Shown: positions 1 to 6,351, numbered from the stretch's first letter. The stretch: DNA of 7,897 bases from Methanobacteriota archaeon (GCA_005878325.1 VBMR01000030.1:1-7897), one strand, 5' to 3'. Translations and numbers: made by a program. The notes: a model not told the origin generated them from the letters alone.

Positions 1-806
1 TCCTTCGGCTTGAAGCGCCTCGACTCTCCCGTCTCTAGGTCGCGGAGGACGACGAAGGGTCGAACGGAGGTCACCTCCGCGAGGGAGCCCTTGTGCCGCA
101 CGACGTCCCCTTTCTGGAACGCCCCGAGCCTCACGAGGGCGGTGACCCGATACACCTCACGGCCCTCGCGTTGGCCGAAGAGCTTCGGCGACGACGACAC
201 GGTCCCGCCGAAGGCTCCCGCAAGATCGCGGGCGAGTCCTTTCGCGAGGGCGTTCTGACTCACGTAGAAGTCGAGGCCGCCGTCGACCTCCTCCATGCGG
301 GACACGAACGCCTCCCGATCCTCGGACCGATCCACGCGGGCGGCGACGAACGTGCGGACCGCACGGATCTCGCGCGGCGCGAGATCGCGATCCTCTCCGC
401 GGACTTGGAGGATTCCCTCGAAGTAGCGCCCGCGTTGCTTCTGGCACGTATCGCACAGGGAGGGCTTAATCCGGACACGCAAGTGGAAGTCTTGGACGGG
501 CGCGAGGTCTTGGAACCGGCCGACCGCCTTCACGGTCACGGCGAGATTGTTCGCATCCTCCTCCCGTGCGACCTGCGTGAATCCAACCCGCTCGTATGGA
601 GCCAGCGGCGGCATCGCCTCGCGGAGGAGTTGCGTGAGCGCGAGGTCACGGTCGACCTTGGACCAGCCGGACCGCAGGAGGAATGATCCACACGACGTGC
701 ACCGCGACAGGTCGAGCATGTCGACCGGCGCGACGACGGGATACTTCTTCCGAAAGCACTTCGCGCAGAGCCCTTGGTAGACGGGCGCCGGCGCCAGATT
801 CGCCAT
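1..806 (-). CDS. NMD3-family protein, 5' part (3' end outside window)
   Basis: The first 268 residues of an archaeal NMD3 homologue. Eukaryotic NMD3 is the adaptor for 60S ribosomal subunit export. Archaea have no nucleus, so a role in large-subunit assembly is inferred. The frame opens at ATG 806, the first start after an in-frame TGA (837-839), and stays open to the left edge. Residues 14-39 hold two CxxC pairs (C14/C17 and C36/C39) in the N-terminal zinc-binding layout of the family. A third pair, C118/C121, sits in the motif CDTCQKQRGRYFEG. Near the window edge a segment containing KGDVVRHKG looks like a small SH3- or eIF5A-like beta domain. Third codon positions are strongly G/C. No Shine-Dalgarno site precedes the ATG, so the message may be leaderless. 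The next gene is divergent, and its start lies 9 nt away or overlaps this one. The family call is confident; the archaeal function is not established here. Confidence 0.85.
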   Translation of the reverse strand, partial: MANLAPAPVYQGLCAKCFRKKYPVVAPVDMLDLSRCTSCGSFLLRSGWSKVDRDLALTQLLREAMPPLAPYERVGFTQVAREEDANNLAVTVKAVGRFQDLAPVQDFHLRVRIKPSLCDTCQKQRGRYFEGILQVRGEDRDLAPREIRAVRTFVAARVDRSEDREAFVSRMEEVDGGLDFYVSQNALAKGLARDLAGAFGGTVSSSPKLFGQREGREVYRVTALVRLGAFQKGDVVRHKGSLAEVTSVRPFVVLRDLETGESRRFKPK

Positions 807-815
807 CGGGACGCC

Positions 816-1319
816 GTGGCCCTGGCGACTCTGTCGTCATCGTGCCTTCTCGCGGGGGAGTTCGCGAACAGCAACATCGTCTCTCTGTACCAGAGATGGG
901 TCGCCCCCTACCTCGACAGGCCGCCGGTCCTCGTCGTCCTCGTCATACTCACTGTCCTCGGCTTCACGACGTACTTCGGCGGCATCTTCGTCCTGCTTGG
1001 AGGAATTCATTTTTCCTGGGGAAGGGTGGGTCGCGGTCGTTTTCTCATCGGCCTCGGTTTGGGGGTCAGTCTGCTCGGGCTCATCAGCCGGCTGTCTCGG
1101 GCGATCCTCGAGAGCGCCACCAAGGAGAACCCTTTCGGCAATCCCCTCGACGCGTTGTTGGCTGTGACGGCCGGATTGACCGGCTTGGGAATCGTGTTGG
1201 GGGTTGCCAGCCACACACTGATGAGTCGGTATGTGTTGATGCTCAAGAAACGGGCGAAGCACGTCTGGAAGAAGTGGCGCAAGTCCCGAGAGGCACCAAC
1301 CGATTCGTCCAAGATATGA
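816..1319 (+). CDS. Small multi-pass membrane protein, unknown function
   Basis: I do not recognise the family. With GTG 816 as start the product has 167 residues. Hydrophobic stretches lie at about 38-66 (long enough for one segment plus a re-entrant loop, or two short segments), 75-90 and 112-131. A strongly basic tail follows (about 144-158, with KKRAKHVWKKWRK), probably cytoplasmic. G/C-ending codons dominate throughout, which favours real coding. The start is uncertain: TTG 774 is also in frame but overlaps the NMD3 gene by 33 nt, and GTG 1026 would give a 98-residue product lacking the first hydrophobic stretch. There is no ATG in frame near the 5' end. It is divergent from NMD3 and convergent with mcm, with 3 nt between the stop codons. 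It is unlikely to share a transcript with either. Confidence 0.6.
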   Translation: MALATLSSSCLLAGEFANSNIVSLYQRWVAPYLDRPPVLVVLVILTVLGFTTYFGGIFVLLGGIHFSWGRVGRGRFLIGLGLGVSLLGLISRLSRAILESATKENPFGNPLDALLAVTAGLTGLGIVLGVASHTLMSRYVLMLKKRAKHVWKKWRKSREAPTDSSKI

Positions 1320-1322
1320 CGG

Positions 1323-4300
1323 TCACATGATCATGACGAACTGGGCATGGGGCACGCCGTCGATCCAAAGGACTCCGGCGTCGGAGACGAAGCCTCCCCG
1401 CATCGCCGCCTCGACGGTCTCCGTGCCGACAAAGTTGCCAATCGTCGCAAGACGAAGTTGGGAGACGAGGGTCTCCTCCGACACAACGTCCCCTTCGTAG
1501 AACGGGCCCACTTCGATCTTGAACTTGCCTTCTCGGAAGGTCTTCCCGATCAGGTCCGCGTCCGCCGCCGCGACGAGCGTCTCCTTCCCCTGGCGGTAGA
1601 CCTTCATCCGAATCGGCATCGAGAGGGTCACTCCCTCGGGCCCGGCGAGCTCGCTGATGATGTTCCGGATCGAGATGATCTGCTCCCGCTGGGACTGGCT
1701 GATCCCGGTCTGGATGATGTCGATGTCGAAGCGGCCCTCCTCTCCGGCCACCTTGCCCATCCAGTATTCGACGATCCGCACGGCTCGATCGGCATCTTCG
1801 CCCGTCACCGTCTCGCTCAATCGGAGCCGCGCTCCCGCCTCCGAGAGTCGGATGATGGCTTCGAGCTGGCGCGGCGTGATCGGGACGCTCGAGCCCGCAG
1901 CCTCTCCGGTCTTGCGGATGTCGAGGTATTTTTTCTGGATGATCGCCATCGCGTCTTCGGTCATCACGGGATAGATGCGCTTCGCGTACGCAACATATTT
2001 GCGCAGGAAATCCGGAGCGAAATGAGGAGTGTAGGGCGCCTCTAGATCCGCAATTTCCTCCGTCGGGGCGCCCGTTTCTCGGCGGCGTGCGATCTCCCCA
2101 ACCCGGTGTCCCTTCAAGACGTGCTCGGCGAGTTCCCGATCTCGGTCGGCCTGCGGCCGATCAATCATTGAGAAGATGATATCGAATCGGCTGAGCAGGG
2201 CTGGCGGCAGATCGATTTGCTCGGAAATGTACTTGTGTTCATCGAATCGGCCGAATTTCGGATTCGCCGCTGCGAGCACTGCGCACCGCGACTGGAGCAC
2301 CGCAGTGATGCCCGCCTTCGCCACGCTGATCCGTTGCTGTTCCATCGCTTCATGGATCGCGGACCGATCTTGCGGGTTCATCTTTTCAATCTCGTCGATT
2401 GCGGCCAAACCCAGATCTGCGAGCACCAGCGCACCCGCTTCCAGGGTCCAACGACCCTCGCCGAATTCGTCCCGCACGGCAGCCGCGGTGTTGTGGACCA
2501 AGATGCCATTGGCCACGAACGCATGCGCTTCCCTGACGGTGAGATCGAACACTCTGTCTTGTCCCACGCCTGGCTGTATCGAGACCTGTTTTACGGGCTC
2601 CCATCTGACATCGCTCGAGGCGAGCAACCGCAAGAACTCGAGCCGCGCCGGAGTCCTCTCGATTCGCCGGAGAAGCGGGGCAATTTCAGCCCTGATTTCG
2701 GCCGCGAGCTCCGTGTCGTGTCGCACGAGCCAATCCGCCGTTCGCTCCAGGAGACGGACGGGAATCCTCGGGGGCCTACGGCCACCCCGGTAGAACGTAT
2801 CGTGGATACGGGACGTGGACAAGCCGATGTCTTTGGCGAGGCGAACCCCGGTGGAATTCGAATTGCGGACGCAGAGCGGGATCCTCCGCCTCAGATCAGG
2901 GCGCACCGGAATCCGAATGCCCTGATAGGCTCCACGACGGTACGCGGCCTCGAGTCTGTTGATGAGGTCGTGAAGAGTCTCGTGAGTAACCGCTTGGTCC
3001 CCTCTCTCGACGGCGCGGCCAGCGCCTTCACGGGCACCGTATGCCTCGCGGGGGCTGAGACCCATAAGGCGACGGATCTCTCGGAGGTGAGGTCCTGAAC
3101 CCGAAATGAGATCTACGTTCGAATGACGACGACGGGAGCCCAGACGTTCCAGGATCTCGCGTTTCCGTGGATGGTTGAAACCGATGTCCTCACGGAATCG
3201 GGAGAGGGATTCCCAATCCCGAACGTCTAGAACGTACTGATCATGCCGGGTCACGATGGACAATCCATCGACTCGGAGGGCACGACGTCCCTTTACTCGT
3301 CGGGCTCGTAGCCTTGCATGGACCCCGAACCGAAGGAGAGCCAGCTGTACCTTGGTCGCCAGGGTCTGACTCGCGGTTGTTATGGAGAGGCATGCCGCGC
3401 GAGTAGAACGAACCTGAATCGTGCCATCTGTGTCAAAGAGACCGCGGAGGTACGCCGCCAGTATCGCCGCAGGCCCATTCAGGAGGAGCGATGGCAAGTC
3501 GAGTCGATGCGACTTGGGGGACCTTGGAACTCCGAATTCCCGCAGGATTGCGGCGACAAGCCGGCTGTGGAACCGCACGGTCGCGGCCCGCTCCTCGGTC
3601 TGGGGCGTGAAATCCGTTCGTGCGTGGAACAGTCTCGCTATGAGATCCGAATAGAGGCGAAGAAGCACAGGGTTGGAGTTGCTGAAGCGAATCGAAACCC
3701 CGCCCAGCGGAGCATCCTCAACGCTTCCGTCGCCAGCGATCAGGCCCGCGAAATAAGCGAGGTCTTCGTCGACCGTTATCGGCAGAGATATTCTGTGTCC
3801 GCCTGCCTGTGAGTAGCTGCGAACGGATTCGGCCACGTCTCGCTCGGACATTCCCGCGGCCCGGGCCGCGGAAAGCAGGGGCGCGAGGGGAATGGCGTGC
3901 CGCCCACCTCTCCATGTGTTGTAGAGCGAGTCTTCAGTAAGCAGGAGTCGAGCGGCGGCTTCCCGAAGGGTTCCGAACCGGTCCTTGAGGCGGCCGAGCA
4001 TTGAATCGACCCAAGTCGGATCGACGTCCACGACGATCCGGGTCTTCACACTCTGGAGTAGCGAAAGGACGAGGGGTGGGGGTTGCTCCGGGAACTCCAG
4101 GCGGCCTGCGGTCGCAACGCGCATTCCCGGACGTACAAATCGAGATTGTATCCAAGACTGCCCCATGCCGTGATCGACGAGGATTTTCGTCGCGGGGGTA
4201 GCGATAACGGAGAGACCCGACGCGGTCGTGATTTGGAGCATGGCAGCTGGCGACATTAGCCGCCACACTGCCTCCAGAGGCCTCATCGTGGTCCGGTGCT

Positions 4301-5591
4301 GGTCGTCGAATGTCGTCACGTTCCCCTTAGCCGCGGCCGTTTCCATGGACCGCCCGCGGTCGGCACGGGGAAGGTACCGTGCGGCAAGGTCCGCGATCGC
4401 TTGCATCCCGTGGTCCGTTGCAATGAGGCTCCCCGCCGCGACGCAGAGCCCGGCAGCCGTCGCGGCCTTCCCGGTGGCATAGATGCCGCGAGGAGAGAGG
4501 CGGCTCATGTAGGAGAGGAGTTCGGACTTCCCCACTCCGGGATCACCGACCATGAGGACGTGGATGTCACCGCGAATCCGACGTCCGTCCGGCATGAGCT
4601 TGGGCACCCCGCTGAACAACTGGAGGGCAAGTGCCTCCTTCTCGACGTGCATGCCGTACAATGATGGCGCGATCGAGGCGGTCATCATGCGAAGGATATC
4701 GGGGCTCGAACCCGCTTCGCGGATGAGAGCGGCGTCCGCTTCGGTGACCTCGATTTCCTCGAACTCGACCTGTTCCTTCTCGACGGAGTTCACGTCCATG
4801 AAGATGTCGAAGAGCGTCGACTTGGCTCCAGGCCGGCCCTTCTGAACGCTCCGCAACACCCCGTTCATGATGACCCGTTCTCCCGGGGTGATCCGTCCGG
4901 TTAGGTCGTCCTCCAGATAGAGGGTGAGCCGTTGCGGTTCCTCCCCGCCCCGCAGCCCCTCCGGAGACTCCTGAATCTCGAGCTTCTGCGTATCGAGGTA
5001 CAGCGACGTCTCGGTCATCAGTCGGAACTTTGTCGCACTTGCTGATCGTTTGCAACCGCCCTGTTCTTCATAGCACTCTAAGGGCTCACGGAAGTTCTGG
5101 CCGTCCTGGGGCTCCTTGATGATCGTCCCGCACCGCAGGCACTGGAACAGAGCATCGGTGACTCGTGGCCGGACCTCGGTGGATTTCCGCACGAGTCCTT
5201 CGACAGCGAGGTATGTCCCGAGGTGCTTCGCCCGGAGATCCCGGATCGGGACGCGTCGATCCCGCGGGAGGGCCCTGATCCGCAAGTGAATCTGGATCCC
5301 CTCCTCTCCCGGAGGCACGAGACGCCGAATCCCCTCCTCGCCCGCCGTGAGCACGTTCAGCGGGTGCCGCAGGAGGTAGATCGCCATGTCGGTGTCGAAC
5401 CGGTTCAACTCGTCGAAGGCGACCCCGAGGCTCCGTTCCTCCGGATAGCGGTCCGCGATCGCGATGATCTTGGAGAGGTATCCCGCTTCCTCGAAGAAGT
5501 CCTCCCACTTCGCAATCAGCTCGTCTTGGGGGAACTCTACGAGCGCACTCCTCACCCGGCCCGGAGGCGGCGCAGCATCAGGGAGGGTCAT
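1323..5591 (-). CDS. mcm: MCM replicative helicase with an intein and a C-terminal DUF424 domain
   Basis: Archaeal MCM forms the ring-shaped ATP-driven 3'-5' helicase at the replication fork. Of 1422 encoded residues, 383-1034 are an intein, leaving a 770-residue spliced protein. The N-terminal domain (about 1-285) includes a zinc finger of C151, C154, C173 and C180. The AAA+ core has Walker A GDPGVGKS (349-356), Walker B ending in D1066 E1067, the presensor-1 hairpin lysine K1092, sensor-1 N1110, the arginine finger in LLSRFD (R1135) and a sensor-2 region at PITPRQLE (R1241). All expected catalytic residues are present. After about residue 1290 the winged helix begins (SQREQIISIRNIISEL) but stops near 1321, and a DUF424 domain follows. 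ATG 5591 is preceded by GGAGG (5604-5608) at a rather long 12-nt spacing. The intein interrupts the ATPase domain 27 residues after the Walker A serine, so activity should depend on splicing. The MCM assignment is very secure. Confidence 0.97.
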   Translation of the reverse strand: MTLPDAAPPPGRVRSALVEFPQDELIAKWEDFFEEAGYLSKIIAIADRYPEERSLGVAFDELNRFDTDMAIYLLRHPLNVLTAGEEGIRRLVPPGEEGIQIHLRIRALPRDRRVPIRDLRAKHLGTYLAVEGLVRKSTEVRPRVTDALFQCLRCGTIIKEPQDGQNFREPLECYEEQGGCKRSASATKFRLMTETSLYLDTQKLEIQESPEGLRGGEEPQRLTLYLEDDLTGRITPGERVIMNGVLRSVQKGRPGAKSTLFDIFMDVNSVEKEQVEFEEIEVTEADAALIREAGSSPDILRMMTASIAPSLYGMHVEKEALALQLFSGVPKLMPDGRRIRGDIHVLMVGDPGVGKSELLSYMSRLSPRGIYATGKAATAAGLCVAAGSLIATDHGMQAIADLAARYLPRADRGRSMETAAAKGNVTTFDDQHRTTMRPLEAVWRLMSPAAMLQITTASGLSVIATPATKILVDHGMGQSWIQSRFVRPGMRVATAGRLEFPEQPPPLVLSLLQSVKTRIVVDVDPTWVDSMLGRLKDRFGTLREAAARLLLTEDSLYNTWRGGRHAIPLAPLLSAARAAGMSERDVAESVRSYSQAGGHRISLPITVDEDLAYFAGLIAGDGSVEDAPLGGVSIRFSNSNPVLLRLYSDLIARLFHARTDFTPQTEERAATVRFHSRLVAAILREFGVPRSPKSHRLDLPSLLLNGPAAILAAYLRGLFDTDGTIQVRSTRAACLSITTASQTLATKVQLALLRFGVHARLRARRVKGRRALRVDGLSIVTRHDQYVLDVRDWESLSRFREDIGFNHPRKREILERLGSRRRHSNVDLISGSGPHLREIRRLMGLSPREAYGAREGAGRAVERGDQAVTHETLHDLINRLEAAYRRGAYQGIRIPVRPDLRRRIPLCVRNSNSTGVRLAKDIGLSTSRIHDTFYRGGRRPPRIPVRLLERTADWLVRHDTELAAEIRAEIAPLLRRIERTPARLEFLRLLASSDVRWEPVKQVSIQPGVGQDRVFDLTVREAHAFVANGILVHNTAAAVRDEFGEGRWTLEAGALVLADLGLAAIDEIEKMNPQDRSAIHEAMEQQRISVAKAGITAVLQSRCAVLAAANPKFGRFDEHKYISEQIDLPPALLSRFDIIFSMIDRPQADRDRELAEHVLKGHRVGEIARRRETGAPTEEIADLEAPYTPHFAPDFLRKYVAYAKRIYPVMTEDAMAIIQKKYLDIRKTGEAAGSSVPITPRQLEAIIRLSEAGARLRLSETVTGEDADRAVRIVEYWMGKVAGEEGRFDIDIIQTGISQSQREQIISIRNIISELAGPEGVTLSMPIRMKVYRQGKETLVAAADADLIGKTFREGKFKIEVGPFYEGDVVSEETLVSQLRLATIGNFVGTETVEAAMRGGFVSDAGVLWIDGVPHAQFVMIM
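1326..1619 (-). other. DUF424 (COG2412-like) domain at the C-terminus of MCM
   Basis: Residues 1325-1422 of the precursor match the archaeal DUF424 family, which normally occurs as a stand-alone protein of about 95-100 residues with no assigned biochemical function. Recognisable parts are MKVYRQGKETLVAAADADLI, then GKTFREGKFKIEV, the FYEGD turn (1364-1368), GNFVGTETV (1385-1393) and the near-terminal GVPHAQ (1412-1417). The segment has the length of a whole DUF424 protein and begins at a methionine (ATG 1619). It has a plausible ribosome binding site 8 nt upstream, so it could also be made separately. It is in frame with MCM, with no stop between. Recognition is by motif pattern from memory; a profile search would settle it. 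Confidence 0.8.
1628..1634 (-). promoter_or_regulatory. Candidate internal ribosome binding site before the DUF424 segment
   Basis: The minus strand reads GGAGTGA here, one base short of the consensus GGAGGTGA complementary to the archaeal 16S 3' end. It is followed after 8 nt by ATG 1619, the first methionine of the DUF424 domain. Spacing and match are good for a real site, but the sequence also encodes Gly-Val-Thr in the fused frame, so chance cannot be excluded. Confidence 0.35.
2490..4445 (-). mobile_element. Intein with LAGLIDADG homing endonuclease in MCM
   Basis: A 652-residue protein intron, residues 383-1034 of the MCM precursor. The host sequence reads ATGKAATAAGL before it and TAAAVRDEFG after it, matching an uninterrupted MCM. 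It starts with Cys383 (block A, CVAAGSLIATDHG) and ends ANGILVHN, with penultimate His1033, terminal Asn1034 and Thr1035 as the +1 nucleophile. Block F is visible as VFDLTVREAHAF (about 1014-1025). At block B the motif TPATKILV has Thr468 and Lys469 where TxxH is expected. The endonuclease motifs are YFAGLIAGDGSV (613-624, acid D621) and YLRGLFDTDGTI (714-725, acid D722), so cleavage activity may be retained. Helix-turn-helix-like segments flank this core. No stops or frameshifts are seen. Several sampled stretches use many A/T-ending codons, unlike the extein, which fits later acquisition. The insertion boundaries are confident; the insertion-site allele name was not assigned. Confidence 0.96.
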
Positions 5592-5603
5592 ATGTCTTTG
5601 AGT

Positions 5604-5608
5604 CCTCC
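5604..5608 (-). promoter_or_regulatory. Shine-Dalgarno candidate for mcm
   Basis: GGAGG within AAGGAGGAC lies 12 nt upstream of ATG 5591. It supports that ATG, although the spacing is longer than usual. A weak AT-rich element, TAAACT on the minus strand near 5635-5640, lies about 45 nt upstream of the ATG and could be a poor TATA box; I would not rely on it. Confidence 0.45.
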
Positions 5609-5682
5609 TTCCACTGATGCGGTCGCGGTGCGAGAGTTTAGGTCACACCGTTTCCACTGGAAGCGGCGCGCGGCGGGCCGCG

Positions 5683-5826
5683 TCACTCGCAGGGCGTGTA
5701 ACCGCATTCGCGGCAACGCACGCATCCGTCGGCGTGGTGCAGCCTTGCTCCGCACTCCGGACATCCCGTCACCGGTCCTCGTCCCACCGTGGAGTCATCA
5801 TCGCGATCCACGGACGGACCATGCAA
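5683..5826 (-). CDS. Small zinc-ribbon protein (47 aa)
   Basis: A short frame upstream of mcm encodes a cysteine-rich protein with C22, C25, C35, C38, C41 and C46, in the pattern CPECG, about nine residues, then GCVRCRECGYTPC at the C-terminus. This CxxC...CxxCxxCGYxxC ending is typical of small archaeal zinc ribbons and of C-terminal zinc tails on larger proteins such as class II ribonucleotide reductases. Start TTG 5826 is chosen because GGTGATC lies 4 nt upstream, within a longer purine-rich match GAGGAGGGGATGGGTGATC. GTG 5811 is an alternative giving 42 residues. An in-frame TGA lies just upstream (codon within 5833-5835), so it is not the visible end of a longer protein. The N-terminal half is acidic and apparently unstructured (DRDDDS). 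mcm begins 91 nt downstream on the same strand, so co-transcription is possible. Function is unknown; a decayed domain remnant is the main alternative. Confidence 0.65.
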   Translation of the reverse strand: MHGPSVDRDDDSTVGRGPVTGCPECGARLHHADGCVRCRECGYTPCE

Positions 5827-5830
5827 CGTC

Positions 5831-5849
5831 GATCACCCATCCCCTCCTC
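5831..5849 (-). promoter_or_regulatory. Strong Shine-Dalgarno region before the zinc-ribbon ORF
   Basis: The minus strand reads GAGGAGGGGATGGGTGATC. It contains both GGAGG and GGTGATC, pieces of the full complement of the archaeal 16S 3' end. The GGTGATC part ends 4 nt before TTG 5826. This is the main argument for that start and for the small ORF being translated. Confidence 0.5.
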
Positions 5850-5943
5850 GGAGGCGTCTTGTTCTAAAGCGAATTGAGGAGAGGTGGGCGAAAGTATCGG
5901 GAGCCACGAAGGTTCTTCTCGGTGACCGGCAATCCAACGAAGG
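5850..5943. promoter_or_regulatory. Divergent intergenic region with a possible promoter
   Basis: This stretch separates the minus-strand zinc-ribbon gene from plus-strand fmdE. The only AT-rich element is TTCTAAAG at 5862-5869 (CTTTAGAA on the other strand). It could serve as a weak TATA box in either direction: the distance to TTG 5826 is about 40 nt and to ATG 5944 about 75 nt. No hairpin, repeat or known riboswitch pattern was noticed. This is positional inference only. Confidence 0.25.
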
Positions 5944-6348
5944 ATGGAGCTTCCGGAATCCCTCGAAGATCTCCAACGATTCCACGGCCACCTCGGGGTG
6001 TACGTCACCCTGGGTCTCCGCATGGGGGCAATCGGGAAGCGTCGGTTCGGGCACTACAAGGGCCTCAAGGCGAGCGTCCGGAGCCAACCCGATCCGCCCA
6101 TGCGGTGCGTCCTCGACGGCGTCCAGTTCTCCAGCGGATGTACGATGGGCAAGGGAAACATCGCCCACGAGCCCGGATCGGAGCCGGAGGTCACGTTCGA
6201 GAAAGAAGGGCGTCGCCTTCGGATCGCCCTCCGTCCCGGATGGCGGGAGCGGATTGATCGTGAGATGTCGAAGGAGAAGGAGATCGAGCAGTCCCTTTTC
6301 TATTACGAGATCCCCGAGGACGAGGTCTTCGATATCCGAGAAGGCTGA
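5944..6348 (+). CDS. FmdE-family protein (formylmethanofuran dehydrogenase subunit E-like)
   Basis: A 134-residue protein with the FmdE-family signature. FHGHLGVYVTLGLRMG (13-28) carries the paired histidines H14 and H16. Further on, C55, the DGVQ stretch (58-61) and GCTMGKGN (65-72, with C66) form the conserved metal- or cofactor-pocket motifs. FmdE was named from the molybdenum formylmethanofuran dehydrogenase complex of methanogens, but many relatives occur in organisms without methanogenesis and their role is unknown. No other subunit of that complex is in the window, so the family name should not be read as a function. The C-terminal zinc ribbon found in some longer family members is absent; the protein ends with a charged segment. 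ATG 5944 is the first start after an in-frame TGA at 5923. There is only a poor GAAGG directly against the ATG. Its stop lies 3 nt from that of the convergent downstream gene. Confidence 0.85.
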   Translation: MELPESLEDLQRFHGHLGVYVTLGLRMGAIGKRRFGHYKGLKASVRSQPDPPMRCVLDGVQFSSGCTMGKGNIAHEPGSEPEVTFEKEGRRLRIALRPGWRERIDREMSKEKEIEQSLFYYEIPEDEVFDIREG

Positions 6349-6351
6349 GCC

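Noticed and set aside
93..686. A 197-codon plus-strand open frame opposite NMD3
   Set aside because: The opposite strand has the conserved zinc-binding CxxC pairs of NMD3. The plus frame shows no motif.
837..1262. A 141-codon minus-strand frame opposite the membrane-protein gene
   Set aside because: The composition is very rich in Glu, Asp and Gln, as expected for the complement of hydrophobic codons. The plus strand has the coherent membrane protein.
2217..3098. A 293-codon plus-strand open frame opposite the intein
   Set aside because: It is an antisense frame of a conserved protein, kept open by G/C-rich codons. Its translation shows no domain, and its middle is rich in Arg/Pro/His as expected for a shadow.
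5223..5867. A 214-codon plus-strand frame across the mcm 5' end and intergenic region
   Set aside because: It lies opposite the conserved MCM N-terminal domain and continues into an Arg-rich tail; no recognisable protein.
5884..5925. A 13-codon GTG mini-ORF upstream of fmdE, a possible leader peptide
   Set aside because: The GAGGAG before it is only 2 nt from the GTG, there is no hairpin or codon run suggesting attenuation, and such short frames are common by chance.
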